Below, in pieces: positions 16,446 through 24,537 of a stretch of DNA of 24,537 nt. Origin of the DNA: an uncultured Erythrobacter sp. (GTDB taxonomy: Bacteria; Pseudomonadota; Alphaproteobacteria; Sphingomonadales; Sphingomonadaceae); contig CAJXTZ010000035.1 of assembly GCA_913061345.1 (NCBI GenBank), positions 1 through 24,537 of the forward strand, written 5' to 3'. Every line of letters begins with the position of its first letter. Within the stretch, counting starts at the first letter, position 1. Made by a program: the position numbers and the translations under genes. The notes beneath the pieces were generated by a model, which worked only from the letters and a program-made list of their open reading frames with translations, did no database searches and had not been told where the DNA came from.

Positions 16446-18274
16446 ACGGGGCAAGTAGCGTTGGTCTGGCAGACTGGATGGTCGATACCTTTATTTACAC
16501 CAGCCTGCTGATCGCGCTGGTGCTGCTGGTTCGCCGACCGGTGTCCCGCTGGTGCGGGCCGCAGGTGGCCTATGCGCTGTGGACGCTGCCATTCCTGCGG
16601 TTCGTCATGCCGCCCATCGTGCTGCCCGCGTGGATGGCACCTGTCGAAGCGCCTGCTTCGGCACCTGTTGCACAGCCGGTGATGATCATGATTTCCGATC
16701 CGGCTCAAACCGCGTCAAGCGCTACGGAAACCGTCGTCGCTCCGATGGTGGGCCTTGCTGTAACGCACCTGCTGCTGCCGCTTTGGGTAGGTGGCGCGCT
16801 GATATTCATCGGCTGGCGTATTCGCGATTACGTGCAGATGCGCCGTCAATTGCTGGAAGACAGTGTTCCTGTAGGGGATGCGGGCAAGGTGCGGCTGGTG
16901 GAAACGCCCGCTGTTACCGGCCCCGTGGCTTTCGGCATTGCCGACAAGGTGGTGGCCCTGCCGCCTGCCTTCATGGCCTATCACGACATAAAGGCCCGCG
17001 ACATGGCGATTGCGCATGAGCTTGCGCACCATCGCGGCCACGATCTCGTTGCCAACCTGGCGGCGCAGCCGCTGTTGGCCTTGCACTGGTTCAATCCGCT
17101 CGCCTGGTGGGGCTGGAGAGCGATGCGCAGGGATCAGGAGGCAGCGTGCGATGCGCGCGTCGTCGCTGGCCGTGCGCGGTCTGAACGGGCTGCCTATGCG
17201 CGGGTGATCGCCAGCTTTGCTGCGGGTGAACCCCTTGCCCTGGCGGCTCCCATGGCTTGTCCGGTGCTTGGCGAGAAATCGATCATCCATCGTTTGAGGA
17301 GCCTCACCATGTCCGATATTTCATCCGGCCGCCGCCGTCTTGGCATCGCCGCCATCACCACCACTGCTCTGGCCCTGCCGTTGACGGCATCCATCACCTA
17401 TGCGCAGGCCGACGCACCGTTACCGCCCGAAGCGCCGACGGCTCCACAGTCGCCGGAACCTCCGTTACCGCCCGAAGCACCCGAGCCGCCACTGCCACCC
17501 GCAGCACCGGCTATCGAGGGAGAAGACGAGCACATCATCATTGAGATTGATGACGAAACGGGCGAGCGGCGCGTCATCCGCCGTCACAACGTCCGCGAAG
17601 GTTCCGAGCATCACGATGAAGAGATCGAGGCAATGGTGGAGCGGCTGGAAGCCGAAATGGAGCGCCGGGAGGCCGAGATCGAGATGGTTGTGAGGCGTGC
17701 GCAGGAACGGGCGCAGGAACGGGCGCAGGAAGCTGCAAACGGAGCAGAGCGTGCGTCGGAACGCGCTGCCCATACACGGGCCATGGTGGCCAGCCTGGGT
17801 GAAGAGTTCGACTGCGATAGTGCCAATGGAAATCGCGTGATCGAGCGTGATCTGGGCAACGGGCGCAAGGCGACAATCATCTGCGAAACCGAAAACTACG
17901 AACGCATCGCTCACGAAAGCGCCAAGATCTCGATGGAAGCCGCGATCGTAGGGCTTCGCGCTGCAATGGAGGCGCTTCGCGATAACGAGATCATACCCGC
18001 AGGCGAGCGTGTAGAAGCCTTACGGGAAATGCGCGGTGCTATTCGCGAACTAGAGAGCGAAACGCGCAACCTGCGCCGGACGCAGGCCAGTTTGGGCATG
18101 CAACTGCGATCCGCGCCCCATCCCCGCGGGTCAACCGTCGCCGTGCGTTGGCAGGGGCGAATGGTCTCTCCGGTTCAGGCAATTTCACCCGTCAGAGTGG
18201 AAATTTCCGCTCCTTCGACAGATGAAGACTGCGAGTCCGATAAGGTGCAGGCCGCGATTACGACCCGCGCCTGA
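16442..18274 (+). CDS. M56 family membrane metallopeptidase (BlaR1-like, without penicillin-sensor domain)
   Basis: A 610-residue membrane protease paired with BlaI. Helices lie at about 13-32, 46-66 and 105-125. The cytosolic M56 zinc site is H192-E-x-x-H196 (HELAHHRGHD) with third ligand Glu233 in DQEAACDAR. A fourth membrane segment (about 300-318) leads into a periplasmic tail: a proline-rich stretch (about 325-360, two LPPEAP units), an acidic/basic beta segment (HIIIEIDDETGERRVIRR), a long charged coiled coil (about 390-450) with an AQER repeat, a pair of cysteines in FDCDS and IICETE, and more helix. BlaR1 instead ends in a transpeptidase-like beta-lactam sensor with an STxK site, which I do not see. 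It would cleave BlaI on an envelope signal read by the tail; the ligand is unknown. Confidence 0.9.
   Translation: MNGASSVGLADWMVDTFIYTSLLIALVLLVRRPVSRWCGPQVAYALWTLPFLRFVMPPIVLPAWMAPVEAPASAPVAQPVMIMISDPAQTASSATETVVAPMVGLAVTHLLLPLWVGGALIFIGWRIRDYVQMRRQLLEDSVPVGDAGKVRLVETPAVTGPVAFGIADKVVALPPAFMAYHDIKARDMAIAHELAHHRGHDLVANLAAQPLLALHWFNPLAWWGWRAMRRDQEAACDARVVAGRARSERAAYARVIASFAAGEPLALAAPMACPVLGEKSIIHRLRSLTMSDISSGRRRLGIAAITTTALALPLTASITYAQADAPLPPEAPTAPQSPEPPLPPEAPEPPLPPAAPAIEGEDEHIIIEIDDETGERRVIRRHNVREGSEHHDEEIEAMVERLEAEMERREAEIEMVVRRAQERAQERAQEAANGAERASERAAHTRAMVASLGEEFDCDSANGNRVIERDLGNGRKATIICETENYERIAHESAKISMEAAIVGLRAAMEALRDNEIIPAGERVEALREMRGAIRELESETRNLRRTQASLGMQLRSAPHPRGSTVAVRWQGRMVSPVQAISPVRVEISAPSTDEDCESDKVQAAITTRA
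17699..17731 (+). repeat. 12-bp tandem repeat in the M56 coiled-coil region
   Basis: GCGCAGGAACGG occurs twice and is followed by nine bases of a third copy (2.75 units). It encodes AQER-AQER-AQE within the coiled coil from residue 420. Being in-frame, slippage here would change coiled-coil length by four residues at a time. Confidence 0.8.
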
Positions 18275-18288
18275 GCGATCCACCTCGA

Positions 18289-18903
18289 TCAATCGACGGG
18301 CTGGACGACGGGACGCGATACGAAGCGCGTTCCGTCTTCGCCCATCACTTCACGCTGTTCGGGCACGGCGGGTACCAGCGATTCGCCCTGCTCCATGGCT
18401 ACCCGCATCTCGGTCGGCAGGGGCCGCGCTGGATAGGGGCAGTCGCGCGCTTCGCCCAAACCCTTGAGGTAGGATCGGCGCATCAGTCCCGCAGCGATTG
18501 CCTGACGGAACTTCTCCTCGTGATCGTTCGCTCCTGAAATCTCGCGGATGATGCCACGAAACGGGATGAACATGCCGACCGCGCTTTGCGCCACGCCGGT
18601 TACCGACAGGCGGCCTTCTTCGTCGGGCTGGGTATCCACGTCGTCGCCCAGTACAGCATCCAGATCCCCGATTCCGCGCAGGATGTTGGCGCAGTCTTCC
18701 ATGCCTTCATTGGCATAAGGATTTTCCCTCGCCCAGATCAGGATCGTGGGGATGGGGTCACGCGTCAGGTTGAGATCGCTCAGCGGCGTCATGGCCACAT
18801 CGGCCACGTTCGGCGTACGGTCGGTCACATCGTCCTGCGCGCTGGCGGGTATGGCCAATGCGAGAATGGGCAGGGCAAGCAAATATCGAAATTGTGTCAT
18901 CAT
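18289..18903 (-). CDS. Exported protein of unknown function
   Basis: A 204-residue protein with a signal peptide (about 1-23, ending PASA before QDDV), so it is probably periplasmic. I recognise no domain. Visible pieces are a region with paired cysteines (EDCANILRG and ARDCPYPARP), a hydrophobic SAVGMFIPFRGIIREISGA stretch that could be a short membrane-associated helix, and a polar C-terminus rich in Val/Pro. Its ATG (18903) overlaps the TGA of the upstream zinc metallopeptidase gene; the second ATG at 18900 is equally possible. The coupling suggests that the two exported products act together, for example as protease and modulator, but nothing in the sequence proves this. It is convergent with the M56 gene, 14 bases away. 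Confidence 0.8.
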   Translation of the reverse strand: MMTQFRYLLALPILALAIPASAQDDVTDRTPNVADVAMTPLSDLNLTRDPIPTILIWARENPYANEGMEDCANILRGIGDLDAVLGDDVDTQPDEEGRLSVTGVAQSAVGMFIPFRGIIREISGANDHEEKFRQAIAAGLMRRSYLKGLGEARDCPYPARPLPTEMRVAMEQGESLVPAVPEQREVMGEDGTRFVSRPVVQPVD

Positions 18904-19766
18904 CAGGTCCGTAAATAGGTGGCATCGCACTGTTCGTCGTCGCTTGTGCGCATGCCCAGTTGCAGCGCGTCCATGCGTTGCTGGCTGGTGCCGTGGGTGA
19001 AATTGTCGGGGCTGACGCGCCCCTGTGTTAGCGTGTCGTCGCCGATGGCGGCAGCGGCGTTCATGCCTTCCTCGAAATCGCCGGGTTCGATGGCGTTGCG
19101 ATTGCGGCCCGCCCATACGCCGGCATAGCAGTCGGCGTGCAGTTCCATGCGCACCTGCAACTGGTTCTGCATGCGCGGGTTCTGCTGCTGCGCGCTGCGA
19201 ATCTGGTCGGATACGCCGGTGATGGTCTGCACGTGATGGCCATATTCATGCGCCACTACGTAAAGCCGCGCGAAATCGCCGCCTTCGCCCGCCATCTGCG
19301 CGAGCTGGTCGAAGAAGGCGACATCGATATACATCCGTTCGTCCGCCGGGCAGTAGAACGGCCCCATGCCTACAGAACCCGTGCCGCAGCCGGTGCTGAA
19401 CTGCTGCGCGGTGGCAAAGCGCAGGCCGGGACCACGGAACTGGCCGCCATAGCCTTCCTCGGCGAAGCGCGCGGCCCATGTCTCGTTGAGGGAGGTGAGC
19501 GCGTTGCAGCTTTCGCGGGCATATTCGTTGGAGGAGCAGAGGGCCGCCTCGTCCTCGTTCGCGGGCGCGGATTGTATCTGGCCCTGGCCCTGCTGCATCC
19601 CCTCCACCGTAGCGGCGGTCTGCATCGGGTCGAGGCCGAAGACGAAATAGCCGATCGCAGCGATGACGATGGTGCCGCAGCCCAGTCCGCCAGCCTTGCC
19701 CATGCCGCCACGTCCGCCGGTGGTGCCCACATCGATCTTGCTGGTATCGAACGGATTAAGTCTCAT
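18903..19766 (-). CDS. ypfJ: Neutral zinc metallopeptidase, YpfJ family
   Basis: A 287-residue membrane-anchored protein matching the Zn_peptidase (YpfJ/KPN_01323) family. It has a glycine-rich N-terminus, one membrane helix (about 28-45, GCGTIVIAAIGYFVFG), CGTGSVGMGPFYCPADERMYID, the zinc motif H173-E-x-x-H177 (HEYGHHVQ), MELHADCYAGVWA with the downstream Glu ligand, and FTHGTSQQRMDAL. The active domain would face the periplasm. Substrates of the family are unknown. ATG at 19766 (MRLNPFDTSK) is chosen because the cytosolic N-terminus of the family begins there; the frame is open to 19814. It is followed by an overlapping exported-protein gene and is divergent from bdhA across 107 bases. Confidence 0.93.
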   Translation of the reverse strand: MRLNPFDTSKIDVGTTGGRGGMGKAGGLGCGTIVIAAIGYFVFGLDPMQTAATVEGMQQGQGQIQSAPANEDEAALCSSNEYARESCNALTSLNETWAARFAEEGYGGQFRGPGLRFATAQQFSTGCGTGSVGMGPFYCPADERMYIDVAFFDQLAQMAGEGGDFARLYVVAHEYGHHVQTITGVSDQIRSAQQQNPRMQNQLQVRMELHADCYAGVWAGRNRNAIEPGDFEEGMNAAAAIGDDTLTQGRVSPDNFTHGTSQQRMDALQLGMRTSDDEQCDATYLRT

Positions 19767-19873
19767 TAAGCGCCCTTCCGCGGCGTTGCATGTTGTCATC
19801 GCCGTTGTGTTCACCGTGCCATCGTGTTTACGGCAAGGCGATATATCGGCAATTCAATTGTATGGAGACACGA

Positions 19874-20629
19874 ATGTTCCTCAAAGGCAAGCGCGCACTG
19901 ATCACCGGTTCGACTTCGGGCATTGGCCTGGCCATCGCCCGCGCCTTGCAGGCAGAGGGTGCGGACGTCGTGCTGAACGGCTTTGGCGACGAGGCAGAGA
20001 TCGCCAAACTGTGCGAGGAACTGGACGCCAGCCATTCCGGCGCGGACCTGACCGATGCCAGCGCGATAGAGAGCATGATGGCCGATGCCGGCGGGATAGA
20101 CATTCTGGTCAACAACGCGGGCATGCAGCACGTCGCCCCGGTGGAGGAGTTCCCGGTGGAGAAGTGGAACCAGATCATTGCGCTGAACCTTTCGGCTGCC
20201 TTCCACACCTGCCGCCTTGCCGTGCCGCACATGAAGGAGGCGGGCTGGGGCCGCATCATCAACACCGCCAGCGCGCATTCCACCACAGCCAGCCCCTTCA
20301 AGGCGGCCTACGTCAGCGCCAAGCACGGTATCGCAGGCCTTACGAAGACCATCGCGCTGGAACTGGCGGAACAGAACATCACCGCCAATTGCATCTCGCC
20401 CGGCTACGTCTGGACCCCGCTGGTGGAAAGCCAGATCCCCGACACGATGAAAAGCCGTGGGCTGACGCGCGAGGAAGTGATCAACGACGTGTTGCTGGAA
20501 CGTCAGCCAAGCAAGAAGTTCGCCCAACCGGATGAGGTGGCCGCGCTGGCCGTGTTCCTCTGCCGCGACGTGGCACAGAATATCACCGGCGCGAATTACG
20601 AGATCGATGGGGGCTGGACGGCGCAGTAG
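19874..20629 (+). CDS. bdhA: D-3-hydroxybutyrate dehydrogenase
   Basis: A 251-residue SDR that oxidises D-3-hydroxybutyrate to acetoacetate with NAD+, in polyhydroxybutyrate/ketone-body use. TGSTSGIG lies at residues 11-18 and NNAG at 80-83, with catalytic Ser133, Tyr146 and Lys150. The residues that distinguish this enzyme from other SDRs are present with a constant offset of nine from the Pseudomonas fragi enzyme: Gln85 (Gln94), His135 (His144), Lys143 (Lys152), Gln187 (Gln196) and the C-terminal Trp248 (Trp257). Trp187 is replaced by Tyr178. ATG at 19874 has GGAG six bases upstream (19864-19867), which decides it over ATG 19862. No PHB genes are nearby. Confidence 0.93.
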   Translation: MFLKGKRALITGSTSGIGLAIARALQAEGADVVLNGFGDEAEIAKLCEELDASHSGADLTDASAIESMMADAGGIDILVNNAGMQHVAPVEEFPVEKWNQIIALNLSAAFHTCRLAVPHMKEAGWGRIINTASAHSTTASPFKAAYVSAKHGIAGLTKTIALELAEQNITANCISPGYVWTPLVESQIPDTMKSRGLTREEVINDVLLERQPSKKFAQPDEVAALAVFLCRDVAQNITGANYEIDGGWTAQ

Positions 20630-20727
20630 AAGGCTGCTTTCGGAGAGTAACTTAGGTGGCGACGGTAAGAACATATCTGTTCGATAGGTATTTCGAACTG
20701 CTCATTCTTTTGGCAATGTGCTGCTAA

Positions 20728-21108
20728 TTGGCAGGCTTGAGTATTTACGAGCTGGTCTCGACCGGCACTCTTGATCTCCAGGCGGTAACAGCCACACTCC
20801 GCAGGATACCGATGTGGCTAGTATACTCTGGCGGTTGGCTAGGTTTAGCGATTTTTCTGAGAACCTTCTTCTTGCCAGCACTCTCTGCTGTCCTGAGAGG
20901 CTATCTTTTTAAGATTTCGGACAACTCATTATGTATAGCCGGGACTTGGATCGACCGAAGCGAAATTTGTTCTTTCAAATGGAGCCATTGGACAGGTGAT
21001 CTGCTTCTCATTACCTCGAACGAAAATTTCTCAGTTAACCCTCGTCTTAATCGAAATGGAAAAGCCGCGATTTCACTTTTTTTGGGTGATATTCGCCAAG
21101 ATTTCTAA
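20728..21108 (+). CDS. Doubtful AT-rich ORF, small membrane protein of unknown function
   Basis: An open frame of 126 codons between bdhA and guaB. It is unlike its neighbours: about 47% G+C by my count over 20761-21060 against about 62% in a sampled stretch of guaB. The product would have one strong hydrophobic segment (about 29-55, MWLVYSGGWLGLAIFLRTFFLPAL), then a beta-rich tail (YLFKISDNSLCIAGTWIDRSEICSFKW) loosely reminiscent of small bacterial PH-like membrane proteins. No good start is seen: TTG at 20728 or 20737 without a clear ribosome-binding site, or ATG at 20812. I recognise no family. It may be a young or transferred gene, or simply an open stretch in a low-GC island. Confidence 0.45.
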   Translation: MAGLSIYELVSTGTLDLQAVTATLRRIPMWLVYSGGWLGLAIFLRTFFLPALSAVLRGYLFKISDNSLCIAGTWIDRSEICSFKWSHWTGDLLLITSNENFSVNPRLNRNGKAAISLFLGDIRQDF

Positions 21109-21152
21109 CGCCTGATTCTCCGGGCTAAGACAAAGCGCACCCCACCCCCTAG

Positions 21153-22670
<1,518 letters not shown>

Positions 22671-22878
22671 GCGGGCGCGTGGGCCGCGACTTTCCTACTT
22701 CGGCCAGCGGGTGGAGTCTTCAGACCATGGAAGCGACTACATCGTCTGAATCGGCCGGGTCTGCGAAAAGTCACACGTTCTCCAACAGGATTGTAACGCA
22801 ACCCTTTGGAGAGGCAGCAGAATTTCGGAACGCGAAGTTTAACAAACGGGGCGATCAACGTTCCATATCGGAGCAACC

Positions 22879-24060
22879 ATGACCCCCGCAGCACGTATCC
22901 AGGCCGCTATCGAGATACTCGATAGCATCATCGAAGCCGCGAAGAACAACGGCCCTCCGGCAGACAGGTTGGTGGCGGACTGGTTCAAGAACCATCGTTT
23001 TGCCGGATCGAAGGACAAGCGCGCCATTCGCGAACACGTGTATGACGCGATCCGCGCTTGCGGCCCCGTGCCTGCCACGGGTCGCCGGGCGATGCTGGGG
23101 CTGGTGCAGGAACAGCCTGACTTGCGCGAACTGTTCAACGGCGAAGGTTATGGCCCGCCCAAGATCGGCAAGAACGAACAACCGGCGGACGGCGGCATTG
23201 CGCCCGAATGGCTGGAAGATCGCCTGATCGGCTCGGGTATTGGACAGGCTCAAGCCGAAGCGCTGCTGTCGCGCGCGCCGCTGGATGTGCGGATCAACCG
23301 GCTGAAGGTGGGTGCAGACCTCGCCGATTTGCCCAAAGCGGGAGAGAAGCTGGCCCTGGAGGCTGCCCTGCGCTTTCCGTCGGGCACGCAGCTATCGAAT
23401 TGGGATGCTTACGAGCAGGGTCTGATCGAGGTTCAGGATCTGGGCAGTCAGGTTGCTTGTTCTGCCGTCGGCGCGCAGCCGGGGGAAACAGTGATTGACC
23501 TGTGCGCAGGGGCGGGCGGCAAGACGCTGGCGCTGGCGGCTGCGATGGTAAACGAGGGCTCGCTGATAGCCGCCGATACCGACAAGCGCCGCCTATCCCA
23601 GCTTGGCCCGCGCGCGGAGCGTGCAGGGGCGCAGGTGGCCGAGACCGTGCTTCTCGATCCGGGCCGCGAGATGGAGGCGCTTTCTGCCTGGCAGGGCGCG
23701 GCGGATCGCGTGCTGGTCGATGCGCCATGCTCGGGCACGGGCACCTGGCGCCGCAATCCGGAAGCGCGCTGGCGCCTGTCTGCAGCCGAGTTGTCGCGGT
23801 TGACGCAGCTTCAGGCGCGCTTGCTGGATATCGCCGCGCAACTGGTGAAACCGGGCGGGTCCATCACCTATGTCACCTGTTCTTTGCTGGACGAGGAGGG
23901 GGCAGGGCAAGTCGCCGCGTTCCTATCCGATCACGCGGATTGGCAGGCAGAAACGCTCGACCTGCCTCTGGGAACCCAAAGAGGGCCGGGAATGCGTCTT
24001 ACCCCGTCCCGCGACGGAACGGACGGATTTTTCATCGCACGTATATCTAAGGCGTGTTAA
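22879..24060 (+). CDS. rsmB: RsmB/NOP family 16S rRNA (cytosine-C5) methyltransferase
   Basis: A 393-residue SAM-dependent RNA m5C methyltransferase of the RsmB type, expected to modify C967 of 16S rRNA. It has an N-terminal NusB-like helical domain (about 1-130), then LSNWDAYEQGLIEVQDLGSQ and the SAM site DLCAGAGGKTLALAA. The two catalytic cysteines are Cys284 in DAPCSGTGTWRRNP and nucleophile Cys334 in YVTCSLLDEE. The C-terminus has the usual LTPSRDGTDGFFIARI. ATG at 22879 is preceded by GGAG (22862-22877 region, spacing about 6). Some members of this branch methylate tRNA instead, so the position is inferred. It is probably in line with guaB but separated by 208 bases that hold no clear gene or terminator. 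Confidence 0.93.
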   Translation: MTPAARIQAAIEILDSIIEAAKNNGPPADRLVADWFKNHRFAGSKDKRAIREHVYDAIRACGPVPATGRRAMLGLVQEQPDLRELFNGEGYGPPKIGKNEQPADGGIAPEWLEDRLIGSGIGQAQAEALLSRAPLDVRINRLKVGADLADLPKAGEKLALEAALRFPSGTQLSNWDAYEQGLIEVQDLGSQVACSAVGAQPGETVIDLCAGAGGKTLALAAAMVNEGSLIAADTDKRRLSQLGPRAERAGAQVAETVLLDPGREMEALSAWQGAADRVLVDAPCSGTGTWRRNPEARWRLSAAELSRLTQLQARLLDIAAQLVKPGGSITYVTCSLLDEEGAGQVAAFLSDHADWQAETLDLPLGTQRGPGMRLTPSRDGTDGFFIARISKAC

Positions 24061-24120
24061 CATCTGAGTGAAATGGACGCTTACAACCCATCTTTATCGT
24101 CCAATCTCAAGGAGTACGCC

Positions 24121-24488
24121 ATGCGTTTCGGACCTGTCGCCGCCGCCCTTTCTCTCGCCCTGGCATTGCAGGCGAGCATCGGGATCGCAGGCGAATACGA
24201 GGTCGATCCGCGGGCACAGGCGCTGGTAGCCGAAGGGCAGGCAGCGCTGGAAATGGGCGATACGCAAACCGCTATCGACGCTTTCGAGGCCGCGTTGGCG
24301 GTCGATCCCGGCTATACCGGCGTTTACATCGAACTGGCTGATGCTGCGCGTGTCGAAGGGCTGCAGGGCAAGGCGATCCATTATTATCGCGAGGCGCAGG
24401 AACGCGATCCGGAGAATCTCGCCGCCATCACGGGCGAGGGAGAAGCGCTGGTAGAGAAGGGCGCGTTGACCGCCGCTCGCGAGAACCT
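24121..24488 (+). CDS. Exported tetratricopeptide-repeat protein, truncated at the contig end
   Basis: The N-terminal 122 or so residues of a TPR protein. A signal peptide (about 1-23, ending IGIAG) is followed by two TPR units: ALVAEGQAALEMGDTQTAIDAFEAALAVDPG (about 37-67) and VYIELADAARVEGLQGKAIHYYREAQERDPE (about 69-99), and the start of a third. AAGGAG-type ribosome-binding site at about 24109-24114 supports ATG 24121. TPR repeats mediate protein-protein contacts in the periplasm; the partner is unknown. The native sequence ends at about 24488: the following bases are adapter, and in this frame they would encode the artefact CLLYTSPSPRD before a false stop. The true C-terminus is missing. 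Confidence 0.87.
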
Positions 24489-24537
24489 CTGTCTCTTATA
24501 CACATCTCCGAGCCCACGAGACTAGGCATGATCTCGT
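24489..24537 (+). other. Illumina Nextera adapter read-through (not genomic)
   Basis: 24489-24507 is CTGTCTCTTATACACATCT, the 19-base Tn5 mosaic end used in Nextera libraries. 24508-24522 is CCGAGCCCACGAGAC, the read-2 side adapter. 24523-24530 is TAGGCATG, which I recall as i7 index N706. 24531-24537 is ATCTCGT, the start of the P7 tail. The order is exactly that of adapter read-through, so this stretch should be trimmed. Confidence 0.98.

Noticed and set aside
22671..22878. Possible small genes between guaB and rsmB
   Set aside because: Short open frames exist on both strands but lack a ribosome-binding site, conserved motif or plausible composition; I see nothing definite in this gap.

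Overview
The window is 24.5 kb of GC-rich (roughly 60-65% G+C) alphaproteobacterial chromosome. I place it in the Sphingomonadales, probably Erythrobacteraceae. The grounds are the recN-ligA and guaB-rsmB neighbourhoods, a sigma-F/NrsF-type ECF module, a sdhC-sdhD-sdhA cluster, a D-3-hydroxybutyrate dehydrogenase and a subclass B3 metallo-beta-lactamase of the sort known from Erythrobacter relatives. This is inference from gene content, not from a marker gene. I see no rRNA, tRNA, CRISPR array, insertion sequence or prophage.

Layout. 1-2791 (+): 3' end of recN, a small lipoprotein gene and ligA, chained by overlapping stop/start codons. 2795-3887 (-): a short-chain dehydrogenase and a PilZ-domain protein. 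4003-7274 (-): a compact operon, in transcription order SDR, B3 metallo-beta-lactamase, prmA and a DUF2459 membrane protein; the first three genes overlap. 7456-10425 (+): sdhC, sdhD and sdhA, then a DUF3703 gene where sdhB might be expected; no sdhB is present. 10469-11797 (+): secreted M20 peptidase. 11927-12622 (-): periplasmic cyclophilin. 12716-14095 (+): CreD-like membrane protein. 14123-15893 (-): ECF sigma factor, its NrsF/DUF1109 membrane anti-sigma factor and a ClpP-fold protein. 16041-18274 (+): BlaI-type repressor and M56 membrane protease, divergent from the sigma operon. 18289-19766 (-): YpfJ-type zinc metallopeptidase and a coupled exported protein of unknown function. 19874-20629 (+): 3-hydroxybutyrate dehydrogenase. 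20728-21108 (+): a doubtful AT-rich membrane ORF. 21219-24060 (+): guaB and rsmB. 24121 to the end (+): a truncated TPR protein that runs into Illumina Nextera adapter sequence.

Themes. Much of the middle concerns the cell envelope and stress. It holds a B3 beta-lactamase, a CreD homologue, a BlaI/M56 signalling pair with a candidate double operator, an ECF sigma/membrane anti-sigma pair with a near-ideal autoregulatory promoter, a periplasmic PPIase and exported peptidases. The beta-lactamase operon shows no copy of the BlaI-like operator upstream, so a link between them is unproven.

The last 49 bases (24489-24537) are Nextera read-through adapter and not biology. Intergenic gaps are short, the longest clean ones being 7275-7455 and 22671-22878, and I see no convincing intrinsic terminator in any of them. 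I found no clearly undescribed system. The most informative new readings are the sigma promoter overlapping the sigma factor's apparent start, the paired BlaI-like operators 21 bp apart, the missing sdhB, and the coupled B3-lactamase/prmA operon.
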